Assembly: GCA_020846515.1 (NCBI GenBank) | Contig: JADLDX010000445.1 | Coordinates: forward strand, 1 to 11,594 | Direction of reading: 5' to 3' | Origin: Pirellulaceae bacterium | GTDB taxonomy: Bacteria; Planctomycetota; Planctomycetia; Pirellulales; Pirellulaceae | DNA: 11,594 nucleotides | In this document: piece after piece, positions 1-6,311 of the stretch | Position numbering within the stretch: position 1 is the first letter of the stretch | Layout: the number at the start of each line of letters is the position of its first letter | Translations under genes and position numbers: made by a program | Notes under the pieces: generated by a model | The model's input: only the letters and a program-made list of their open reading frames with translations | Told to the model about the DNA's origin: nothing | Database searches by the model: none

Positions 1-1
1 A

Positions 2-1084
2 ATGCAGCACAGGGCACGACTTACCACGTCTCTAGTTTTATGCCCGCTGTTCTGGGTAATTGGAAGTGGCAGCTGGGCAGAAGAAGTTTTCATTCGTAAC
101 GATGTCGAACTGTCGACTGCGTTGCGTGAATTGAAACCAGGGACGACCCTAAAATTGGCCGCAGGTCGGTACGCTGGCGATCGTTCGGTACGCGACATCG
201 CGAGATTGACCATCGAAGCGGCCGACCCCAAAAATCCGCCCGAGTTTGTAGGCGGCAACGCTGCCTGGCATTTTTCACGCTGTCAGAATTTGACGGTCAA
301 ACATCTAAGGATTTCTGGTCAGCGATCCAATGGTCTGAACATCGACGACGGCGGCCAATTGGATAAGCCGACAACAGAGTTGATGCTCGAGAACTTGCAG
401 ATTTCAGATATTGGTCCGAAAGGTAATCACGATGGCATCAAGATGTCAGGTATCGATCGCTTTGTGGTCCGCGAGTGTCACTTGCATGGCTGGGGCGGGC
501 AAGGCATCGATATGGTTGGTTGCCATCATGGTTTGATCGAAAAATGCCGTTTCGAAGGCAAGGCTGGTTTCACTGCCACGGCGGGAGTCCAAACCAAAGG
601 CGGTTCGTCCGACATTACGATCACACAATGCCACTTCGTCGATGGCGGAGAACGCCCGGTCAACGTTGGTGGTTCCACGGGACTGGCCTACTTTCGTCCA
701 CAGGGCGTCAAGTACGAAGCGGCCCGTATCACTGTCCACAAGAATACATTCGAAGGCAGTTCCTGCGCCGCCGCCTTTGTAGGCGTTGACGGCGGGCTGT
801 TCGAGGACAACACCATTTTGTATCCCAAAAAATGGGTCTTTCGTATACTGCAAGAGACAACGCTTGAGGGCTTCGTACCCAGTCGTCGCGTCAAAGTACA
901 GGACAACCGCATTGTCTTTCGGCGAGCCGATGTGCAGATCGAATGCAATGTCGGCGGCGGCACCGATCCAGACTCGTTCATCTTCAGCCGCAATCGCTGG
1001 TTCGCCGAAGATCGCCCCGCCGCCTCAAAGCCTCGTTTGCCCACCGAGGAACTCGGTGGGGTCTACGGTGTTGACCCACGCTAA
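2..1084 (+). CDS. Secreted right-handed parallel beta-helix protein
   Basis: This 360-residue protein is probably exported. Residues 1-26 form a signal peptide: basic MQHRAR, a hydrophobic stretch, then a likely cut after SGSWA. From about residue 30 on it has the short beta-strand/turn rhythm of parallel beta-helix (PbH1) proteins, for example NLTVKHLRISG, LMLENLQISDIG, FVVRECHLHGWG, GLIEKCRFEG and ITVHKNTFEG. A GNHDGIKMSG stretch at 141-150 sits where many planctomycete beta-helix proteins carry a similar motif. The fold is shared by polysaccharide lyases, epimerases and related carbohydrate-active proteins; I see no residue set that fixes a reaction. A polysaccharide-binding or lyase-like role outside the cytoplasm is inferred. 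The ATG lies at the window edge, so an upstream in-frame start cannot be excluded, but the signal peptide fits this start. The gene converges on the peroxidase gene. Confidence 0.85.
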   Translation: MQHRARLTTSLVLCPLFWVIGSGSWAEEVFIRNDVELSTALRELKPGTTLKLAAGRYAGDRSVRDIARLTIEAADPKNPPEFVGGNAAWHFSRCQNLTVKHLRISGQRSNGLNIDDGGQLDKPTTELMLENLQISDIGPKGNHDGIKMSGIDRFVVRECHLHGWGGQGIDMVGCHHGLIEKCRFEGKAGFTATAGVQTKGGSSDITITQCHFVDGGERPVNVGGSTGLAYFRPQGVKYEAARITVHKNTFEGSSCAAAFVGVDGGLFEDNTILYPKKWVFRILQETTLEGFVPSRRVKVQDNRIVFRRADVQIECNVGGGTDPDSFIFSRNRWFAEDRPAASKPRLPTEELGGVYGVDPR

Positions 1085-1108
1085 GCAGCTCATCCGCCTG
1101 CGATTTTA

Positions 1109-1239
1109 GGTCGCTACCGCTGCCAAGCGGTGGATTTAGGCTCCAGCCGAGTCCACCGTCTGGCGACGGATGGCTACGGGGTCCACCGTCTGGCGACGGG
1201 TGGCTACGAGACCACCGTCTGGCGACGGGTGGCTACGAG
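1109..1239. repeat. Composite hairpin repeat array, copy 1
   Basis: Three head-to-tail units (1151-1180, 1181-1210, 1211-1239; 30, 30 and 29 bp) share the core CCACCGTCTGGCGACGG followed by TGGCTAC. Each unit is a near-palindrome: CCACCGTC pairs with GACGG(G/A)TGG with one bulged base, around a TGGC loop. To their left, 1112-1137 holds a related unit in the opposite orientation, CTACCGC-TGCCAA-GCGGTGG plus ATTT. A 13-bp spacer separates it from the direct units. The same arrangement, with the same 13-bp spacing, recurs at 8850-8947. The array fills the gap between two convergent genes and ends 8 bp from the peroxidase stop codon, so the peroxidase transcript would carry a run of hairpins directly after its coding region. 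It may act in termination or mRNA protection (inference). Confidence 0.9.
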
Positions 1240-1247
1240 TCCACTGC

Positions 1248-2483
1248 CTACTCGGGCAAACGTGCCGTCTCAACTTTGGGGAATGGGCCTGTGCAGGCTT
1301 CCATAAAGGCGACTAGGTCCTGCTTGTCCTGAGCCGTCAGTTCGATCTTCTTGATCTTGTCGCTCAGCCAAGGATTGGGTGTCCCGCCCTTGGCATAATG
1401 CTCAACCACCTCGGCCAATGACTTCAAACTACCGTCGTGCATATACGGTGCGGATGTGGCCACGTTGCGAATGGTGGGCGTTTTGAAAGCGCCTTTATCC
1501 TTTTCATCTTTGGTAATCTCGTAGCGGCCCAAGTCGGGTTTGGCTGCCGCCATGCCAATGCCCAGATTGTGATACTTTTCATCCGCCAGGTTGGCGCCGA
1601 CATGGCAAATCGAGCAACCGACTTTGGCGCTGAAGAACAGTTCACGACCACGCGTCGCTGACGGACTCATCGGATTCAACTTGGACGCAGCCAACAATTT
1701 TTCGTACCGCGCGTAAGCCTTGGGTTCGTCCTCTTTCAAACCTTCCAGATCATCTTCGCTTAGATTCTTGAAGGGCTTGAGTGCTTCGGCGAAATCATAC
1801 GGCGATGGACCGGTAACAATGCTGCGTTCAAAGGTCGCGATCGCTTTGGCAACGTTGTCGATAGTGATCGAGTTCGGGCCGAATACTTTATCGAACTGTA
1901 GCGTATAACCGCGGATGTTTTTAACAGTCGCCAGGCAAGCATCGTGTGTGTTGGACATTTCGATGGGGTTGGCGATGGGACCCTTGGCTTGTTCCTCCAG
2001 TGATGCGGCTCGGCCGTCCCAGAACTGTAGGTCGCTGAGGATGCGGTTATAGCTGACCGGAGAATTACGGCCACCTTTCTGTCCGCGGACGCCTTCTCCA
2101 AATTGCGTGTGGCGACCGTAGCCTTCGTTCGGTGCATGGCACGATGCGCAACTGATCGAGTTGTCGCTGGACAGTCGCTTATCAAAATACAACTGGCGTC
2201 CCAGTTCGATTTTGGCACGGGTAAGTGGGTTCTCGCGAATACCTTTGATCTCCGGAGCGCCGGCCGCCAGTCCCAAGGGCAAGACGGGAGAAAGTTCAAC
2301 ATGGTTGGCTGGATCGGCTAGCCATTTTTCGATCACCGCCGGGGTGAGTGGCCCGGAGCCCGGTATACCACTCAGAAGATCACCTTCGCCTAAGGCAACC
2401 GGCTCTCCAGCCCAAATGCTGTTGGCTACCGTTAGCGATAGCCATGTTCCTAAAAAAACCAACGTGAAACCGGAGCAACGCAT
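1248..2483 (-). CDS. Secreted di-heme cytochrome c peroxidase (CcpA/MauG family)
   Basis: The 411-residue product starts with a signal peptide (cut likely after SIWA, residue 25), so it acts outside the cytoplasmic membrane. Two c-type heme sites are visible: C112-A-S-C115-H116 and C290-S-I-C293-H294, as in bacterial di-heme peroxidases. Other family landmarks are QFWDGRAASLEEQAKGPIAN from about 153, followed by PIEM (173-176), and APYMHDG (345-351), where Met348 is a candidate distal ligand of the electron-transfer heme. Family members reduce H2O2 with electrons from small cytochromes or copper proteins, while MauG-like members oxidise other proteins; the sequence does not decide between these. 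The length is slightly above that of classical CcpA proteins. The ATG at 2483 is preceded by GAGG about 8 nt upstream. No redox partner gene is nearby. The gene appears monocistronic, bounded by repeat arrays at its 3' end and a divergent spacer at its 5' end. Confidence 0.93.
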   Translation of the reverse strand: MRCSGFTLVFLGTWLSLTVANSIWAGEPVALGEGDLLSGIPGSGPLTPAVIEKWLADPANHVELSPVLPLGLAAGAPEIKGIRENPLTRAKIELGRQLYFDKRLSSDNSISCASCHAPNEGYGRHTQFGEGVRGQKGGRNSPVSYNRILSDLQFWDGRAASLEEQAKGPIANPIEMSNTHDACLATVKNIRGYTLQFDKVFGPNSITIDNVAKAIATFERSIVTGPSPYDFAEALKPFKNLSEDDLEGLKEDEPKAYARYEKLLAASKLNPMSPSATRGRELFFSAKVGCSICHVGANLADEKYHNLGIGMAAAKPDLGRYEITKDEKDKGAFKTPTIRNVATSAPYMHDGSLKSLAEVVEHYAKGGTPNPWLSDKIKKIELTAQDKQDLVAFMEACTGPFPKVETARLPE

Positions 2484-2545
2484 CAGTCTCAGCCTCGTAA
2501 CTAGATGGTGGGATATGTCTGCAGAATCTTGACGATCTCTTTTTG

Positions 2546-2574
2546 ATTCTGGGACGCCGCCCCATGTCGGTCAA
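2546..2574 (-). promoter_or_regulatory. Candidate promoter of the peroxidase gene
   Basis: On the minus strand TTGACC (2569-2574) and CAGAAT (2546-2551) are separated by 17 bp. They match the sigma70 consensus boxes at 5 of 6 and 4 of 6 positions. Transcription would start near 2539, giving a leader of about 55 nt. A perfect 7-bp inverted repeat, CAGAATC (2522-2528) and GATTCTG (2545-2551), spans the -10 box and the expected start, where an operator would lie. Planctomycete promoters do not always follow this consensus, so the call is tentative. Confidence 0.3.
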
Positions 2575-2687
2575 CGGCTGACTATTTTTTCAGGTTGGAT
2601 AGCGTTGAAATCCCAGTCGTTTTCGCACTGGCTGTGTCCATTCGCCGCACGGAGACGCGATGGTCACTTCGTCAATTCTCGAAGTCC

Positions 2688-2820
2688 TCGTTTAACAGTC
2701 AGCCGCAGGCGTACATAGTACCGGCGGTGCGTAGCACTGAGTACGCCTGCGGATGACTGTTAAACGAGGCGCAGGCAGACGCGTCAGCACTGAGTACGCC
2801 TGCGGCTGACTGTTAAACGA
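2688..2820. repeat. REP-like inverted repeat with duplicated right arm
   Basis: The left arm (2688-2714, beginning TCGTTTAACAGTCAG) is the reverse complement of 2794-2820 at all 27 positions, and of 2741-2767 at 26 of 27. The two right arms are part of a 35-bp direct repeat (2733-2767 and 2786-2820) differing at one base and beginning AGCACTGAGTACGCC. A small GTGC-GTA-GCAC hairpin lies in the first loop. The structure resembles REP/BIME-type palindromic units. No transposase or RAYT-like gene is in the window. Confidence 0.88.
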
Positions 2821-2904
2821 GCCGCAAACCTCTCAATTGGAATTCGGGCAAGAGTGCCCAAGCTACGATCCGCAACGCATCAGGCGTCGTCCAAGACGGA
2901 ATTC

Positions 2905-2992
2905 TACACCGCGAGAGGAAAGAGAATCGCAGAGATGGACGATGGTTACCTCCAGCCATAACTCTTGCGTCTCTCTTTTCTCTTGCGGTGTA
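2905..2992. repeat. Long imperfect inverted repeat upstream of the amidohydrolase genes
   Basis: The left arm starting TACACCGCGAGAGGAAAG (2905) is an imperfect reverse complement of the right arm ending CTCTTGCGGTGTA (2962-2992). About 26 of 30 positions pair, around a 25-30-nt loop. The arms are purine-rich on one side and pyrimidine-rich on the other. The right arm runs into a TATAAT box, so this element may have supplied or may mask the promoter of the downstream operon. Confidence 0.75.
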
Positions 2993-3015
2993 TAATCTTC
3001 GAGCGTGCATCGAAG
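2991..3015 (+). promoter_or_regulatory. Candidate -10 box and start-site hairpin of the amidohydrolase operon
   Basis: TATAAT (2991-2996) is a perfect -10 hexamer on the coding strand, about 98 bp before the amidohydrolase start codon. No good -35 hexamer lies at the standard distance; TTGCGT (2965-2970) is 20 bp away, which is too far. Directly after the box, CTTCGA (2997-3002) and TCGAAG (3010-3015) form a perfect 6-bp stem with a 7-nt loop over the expected transcription start. It could be an operator palindrome or a 5'-end RNA hairpin. Confidence 0.35.
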
Positions 3016-3093
3016 CGGACGCCTACGCTGCACAAACAAGATCGTACCTCGAGAGTACGAAGCGCTATGACCAAACATTAGGACGGGCATGCC

Positions 3094-4014
3094 ATGAAAT
3101 CTCGCAGAAGTTTCCTGAAGCAGACAACTTGCTCGATGATTGGCTCGGGCATGTTGGCTCAGGGACTTTGTCACCGTTCCGTTGAGGCGGCACCCACAAT
3201 TGAGGTGGGGCAAGGAGATGTCCCAGCGGACGAAATTTGGGATCTGCACGGCCATCTGGCCGGCGGTGTTGGCCAATCGCCTAAGACGCGTATGCAACAC
3301 TTGCTCCATGTTGCCGATCGGATGGGGGTTGCCAAGCTGTGCGTCTACATGGGAATGTCCTTCGCTTACGATCCAACTCCCGAGCAGTTAATTCAGCAGA
3401 ATAATGAAGTGCTGGAGGCGCTTAGTGTCGCGGGTGATCGAGCCTTGGGCTTCGTCTACTTGAATCCCAAGTATGTCGAAGAGAGTCTGCAGGAGCTCGA
3501 GCGGTGCGTGGCCAAGGGCCCGATGGTCGGTGTGAAGTTATGGGTGGCTATGCATGCAGATGCGGCGCAGCTCGACCCGCTGCTGCGTCGCGCTACGGAG
3601 TTGAAGGCGGTGGTCTTTCAACATACTTGGATCAAAGTAACGGGGAACTTGAGCGGGGAGTCGACGCCCATGGATTTGGCTGTGCTAGCCGCGCGACACC
3701 CCGAGGCCCGATTGATATGTGGTCATGCGGGTGGTGATTGGGAACAAGGCATCCGAGCCATTCGAGCGAGCCCGCATGTGGCCATCGACTTGGGTGGTGG
3801 TGAACCGACGGCCGGCTTTACGGAAATGGCAGCGCGCGAGTTGGGTGCGGAACGAATCATCTATGGCAGCGACGTTCCCGGCCGCGGCTTCGGTACACAA
3901 CTGGCCAAAGTCTACGGTGCGGGTCTATCAGATGCGGATAGACGCCTCGTATTGGCCGGCAATTTGAAACGCATGCTGACACCCATTCTGCAAGATAAAG
4001 GTTGGCGAGTTTGA
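3094..4014 (+). CDS. Tat-signal amidohydrolase (amidohydrolase-related family, metal-dependent)
   Basis: The 306-residue protein begins with a textbook twin-arginine signal, S-R-R-S-F-L-K at residues 3-9, followed by a hydrophobic stretch. It should therefore be exported folded to the periplasm. The rest is a TIM-barrel amidohydrolase-2-like domain with a complete ligand set: D50-x-H52-x-H54 at the first strand, K148 in GVKLW, H177 in FQHTW, H211 in CGHAGG and D260 in YGSD. These fit the metal site of this superfamily, which hydrolyses or decarboxylates C-N, C-O or C-C bonds in small cyclic or carboxylated substrates. The substrate cannot be told. AGGA at 3080-3083 is the likely ribosome site, 10 nt before the ATG. 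The gene is the first of a tight pair with a degenerate paralogous fold, then a Tat-signal aminotransferase. Confidence 0.88.
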   Translation: MKSRRSFLKQTTCSMIGSGMLAQGLCHRSVEAAPTIEVGQGDVPADEIWDLHGHLAGGVGQSPKTRMQHLLHVADRMGVAKLCVYMGMSFAYDPTPEQLIQQNNEVLEALSVAGDRALGFVYLNPKYVEESLQELERCVAKGPMVGVKLWVAMHADAAQLDPLLRRATELKAVVFQHTWIKVTGNLSGESTPMDLAVLAARHPEARLICGHAGGDWEQGIRAIRASPHVAIDLGGGEPTAGFTEMAARELGAERIIYGSDVPGRGFGTQLAKVYGAGLSDADRRLVLAGNLKRMLTPILQDKGWRV

Positions 4015-4016
4015 AC

Positions 4017-4790
4017 ATGCCTATTGTTGATGTCAATGTAAGCCTATCGCGCTGGCCCACTCGACGAATTCGCGAGGACCAGTTGGACAACCTGGTGGCC
4101 AAGCTCAAGTCATATGGCGTAGTGGAAGCCTGGGCCGGCAGTCTTGATGGCTTGCTGCATAAAGATATAGCTGCGGTCAACACACGCCTGGTGAGTGACT
4201 GTCAGAGTTCAACGCAAGTAAAACTGCGTCCCTTCGGCACGGTCAATCCGCTGCTGCCCGATTGGGAGGAAGAGCTGCGACGCTGCGCAGAAGATCATCG
4301 TATGCCAGGCCTGCGGCTGCATCCGAACTATCACGGTTATAAACTGGATGATCCAGCTTTTGCCAAATTGTTGGAGTTGGCTGCCAAGCAAAAGTTAGTC
4401 GTCACCATGGCGGTGCAGATGGAAGATGAACGCATGATGCATCCCTTGCTGCGTGTTAAACCGGTGGTGCTCGATCCGCTGGTTGATCTCGTGGCTGCGT
4501 TGCCTGAGCTGAAGTTAGTGATTTTGAATGCGGGTAAGGCAATGTTGGCTGCCAAGTTGATGAAGTTAGTTCAAGCTGGTCAGGTTTATCTGGACATAGC
4601 CCTGCTGGATGGTTTGGCGGTGGTAGAAGATGTCGTCAAAGATTTTCCGCTGGAGCGGATCTTGTTTGGTTCACACACGCCGCTGCTGTATTTTGAGTCT
4701 GCTGTCTTGAAGATGAAAGAAGCCGCCTTGGCGCGCCCGGCTTTCGTAGCGATTCAGTCAGAGAACGCGCGGAAATTACTGCCACGGTAG
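4017..4790 (+). CDS. Degenerate amidohydrolase-fold protein, probable pseudoenzyme
   Basis: I chose the ATG at 4017 (257 residues), 2 nt after the upstream stop codon. TTG codons at 4002 and 4011 would overlap that gene and are less likely. The protein follows the same barrel order as its neighbour: VDVNVS at the first strand, PGLRLHPNYHGYKL (97-110), VVTMAVQMEDERMMHP (128-143), KLVILNAGKA (166-175) and RILFGSHTP (214-222). The usual metal ligands are altered: DxHxH is D5-V-N7-V-S9, the HxG histidine is N171, and the GSD aspartate is H220. H102 and H142 remain. It has no signal peptide, so it should be cytosolic unless it leaves with its Tat-tagged neighbour. A metal-free or structurally different enzyme, or a partner subunit of the upstream protein, is possible. 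The substrate is unknown. Confidence 0.82.
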   Translation: MPIVDVNVSLSRWPTRRIREDQLDNLVAKLKSYGVVEAWAGSLDGLLHKDIAAVNTRLVSDCQSSTQVKLRPFGTVNPLLPDWEEELRRCAEDHRMPGLRLHPNYHGYKLDDPAFAKLLELAAKQKLVVTMAVQMEDERMMHPLLRVKPVVLDPLVDLVAALPELKLVILNAGKAMLAAKLMKLVQAGQVYLDIALLDGLAVVEDVVKDFPLERILFGSHTPLLYFESAVLKMKEAALARPAFVAIQSENARKLLPR

Positions 4791-4908
4791 TGTGGCCGGT
4801 CAAAGCACGTGAGTACTGCACCAAACAGACGGTTACTGGCTGGCCCCACTTACCTTGCGTCACTTGATTGCCTTCCATCGACTTTTGCACTCAGGACTTT
4901 AATCCAAC

Positions 4909-6240
4909 ATGGAATCGGATGCAGGATTTTCGAGGCGTAAATTTGTGGCCACAACTGCGGGCGCTGTGGCGGCAAGTGCGTCCTGGTCTGCATGTCAGGC
5001 ATCGACGGCTGATACGAAATTGGCTCTCGAAGGTGGCGTGAAAGCCGTGCAAGCTGGTGTGCCCAAGTTGCAACGTTGGGGTGAGCCAGAGCGACAGCGC
5101 CTGGACAGTATGTTGAAGCAGGATTCGCTGTTCTATTGGAAGGGGCCGCAAACGACGCAGTTGATTCAGCGTTTTCGCGAGCAGTGTCCCGTCCAGCACG
5201 TCATGACCTGCTCGTCTGGGACAGCAGCGCTGCATATCGCTGTTGCCTCCATTGGTTTGCAGCCAGGCGATGAAGTAATTACCTCACCGATAACCGATAT
5301 TGGGACGGTGGTCGGTGCGATCTACCAACAAGGTGTACCGGTATTCGCGGATTTGCATCCACACTCCTACAACTTGGATCCGGTTGATGTGCAGCGCAAG
5401 ATTACGGAGAAGACGAAAGCCATCATCGTTGTGCATTTGGCCGGCAATCCTTGCGACATGCAGGCGATCATGTCGCTGGCGCGTCAGCATAATCTTGTGG
5501 TGATCGAAGACTGTGCGCAGAGCTGGGGCGCAAAATGCCAAGGGCAGCCCATTGGCTCAATCGGACATCTGGCCTGTTTTTCGTTTCAACAATCCAAGCA
5601 CGTCACTTGTGGTGACGGAGGTATTGTGGCCTCGCGGGATGAAAGGTTCGGGCCTCTGCTGCAGCGTTTTGGCGACAAAGGCATGGATCGTCTGGGCAAG
5701 AGTGGTTTGTTCGAATCCTTTGCCACTAACTATCGCATGAGTGAACCACAAGCCGCGGTGGCCGCAGCGCAATTAGAACGCGTGGAACAGATTGCAGTCA
5801 GACGTTCGCAACTGGGTGACCTCCTGCAGGCACGTCTTCAGCAACTACCAGGCATATCGACTCATTTTGTGGCCAAGGGCGATCGAGCAACCTACTGGTT
5901 TTCCATGCTGCGGATCGATCCGAAAGTGCTGGCATGCGATCGAGCCCAGTTTGTAAAAGCGCTTGTCGCCGAGGGCGTGTCTGCATCGGCCGGTTATATT
6001 CCCGTGCCCTTGTACGGCAACCCGGTCTTTCAGAACCACAGCTTTTTTGGCGGGACGTGGCCTATCAAACAGTTTGGTCTAACCAAGATGGACTACACAC
6101 AAGTCCAATGTCCTGAAGCAGAAGCTATTCTGAAAACAGGCGTACGCATCGTGATTCACGAAGGTATGAGCGACGAGTATATGGAAAGCGTGGCTGCGGC
6201 CGTTACGAAAGTGGTTAAGCACTACACGCTAAGCACGTGA
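4909..6240 (+). CDS. Tat-signal DegT/DnrJ/EryC1/StrS-family PLP aminotransferase
   Basis: This 443-residue protein has an N-terminal S-R-R-K-F (8-12) and a hydrophobic Ala-rich stretch (13-29), which fits a Tat signal; C29 might be a lipid site but its context (W-S-A-C) is a poor lipobox. From about residue 50 it is a fold-type I aminotransferase. It has the phosphate-loop-like SSGTAALH (102-109), D201 in VIEDCAQSWGA to bind the pyridine nitrogen, the Schiff-base lysine K230 in FSFQQSKHVTCGDGG, and YRMSEPQAA (275-283). DegT-family enzymes aminate keto-sugars or inosose, or dehydrate sugars when the lysine is replaced. The lysine is present, so transamination is likely. Family members are normally cytoplasmic, so export is unusual. 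The ATG at 4909 has AGGA 12 nt upstream. The 118-bp gap to the preceding gene allows co-transcription or a weak own promoter. Confidence 0.9.
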   Translation: MESDAGFSRRKFVATTAGAVAASASWSACQASTADTKLALEGGVKAVQAGVPKLQRWGEPERQRLDSMLKQDSLFYWKGPQTTQLIQRFREQCPVQHVMTCSSGTAALHIAVASIGLQPGDEVITSPITDIGTVVGAIYQQGVPVFADLHPHSYNLDPVDVQRKITEKTKAIIVVHLAGNPCDMQAIMSLARQHNLVVIEDCAQSWGAKCQGQPIGSIGHLACFSFQQSKHVTCGDGGIVASRDERFGPLLQRFGDKGMDRLGKSGLFESFATNYRMSEPQAAVAAAQLERVEQIAVRRSQLGDLLQARLQQLPGISTHFVAKGDRATYWFSMLRIDPKVLACDRAQFVKALVAEGVSASAGYIPVPLYGNPVFQNHSFFGGTWPIKQFGLTKMDYTQVQCPEAEAILKTGVRIVIHEGMSDEYMESVAAAVTKVVKHYTLST

Positions 6241-6278
6241 GCACATCCGATTCTGGAACCCAGGCTGCGCTTCAGCAG

Positions 6279-6308
6279 CTCGATCACTCCTTGGCGTCCA
6301 AGGTCGAG
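6279..6308. terminator. Hairpin between convergent genes, possible bidirectional terminator
   Basis: CCTTGG (6289-6294) and CCAAGG (6298-6303) form a perfect 6-bp stem with a CGT loop. CTCGA (6279-6283) and TCGAG (6304-6308) extend it beyond a 5-nt bulge. It lies in the 71-bp gap between the stop codons of the aminotransferase and the BNR gene, where termination from both sides is expected. No U-run follows on either strand, so a standard intrinsic terminator is not proven. Confidence 0.3.
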
Positions 6309-6311
6309 CCA

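Larger units (their letters stand above)
2484..3093. other. 610-bp divergent spacer built from several repeat types
   Basis: No convincing gene lies here; the open frames inside are short and fall across inverted repeats. From the left it holds a candidate peroxidase promoter (about 2546-2574), a 27-bp-arm inverted repeat with a duplicated right arm (2688-2820), a small GGGCA-AGAG-TGCCC hairpin (2846-2859), a CGTC/GACG hairpin (2885-2898), a long imperfect inverted repeat (2905-2992), and a TATAAT box followed at once by a 6-bp perfect hairpin (2991-3015). The stacking of unrelated small palindromes suggests a site where mobile non-coding repeats have accumulated. Confidence 0.75.

Noticed and set aside
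446..853. 135-residue leftward frame antisense to the beta-helix gene
   Set aside because: It lies fully inside a well-supported coding region, has no signal or domain, and is best explained as a shadow of the sense gene's codon use.
1109..1239. CRISPR array
   Set aside because: The repeats are 29-30 bp but abut each other with no unique spacers, each is itself a hairpin, and no cas gene is present.
1760..2302. 180-residue leftward frame within the peroxidase gene
   Set aside because: Same-strand alternative frame inside the di-heme peroxidase; composition rich in Arg, Ser and Thr with no pattern. The peroxidase frame contains both heme motifs.
2863..3309. 148-residue leftward frame spanning the inverted repeat and the amidohydrolase start
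   Set aside because: It covers the purine/pyrimidine inverted repeat and overlaps the Tat signal of the amidohydrolase in antisense; no coding signal beyond openness.
4805..6241. Shared AAGCACGTGAG after the second amidohydrolase gene and at the aminotransferase stop, as possible attachment sites
   Set aside because: Only about 11 bp are shared, no integrase is nearby, and such a match is expected by chance in a window this long.
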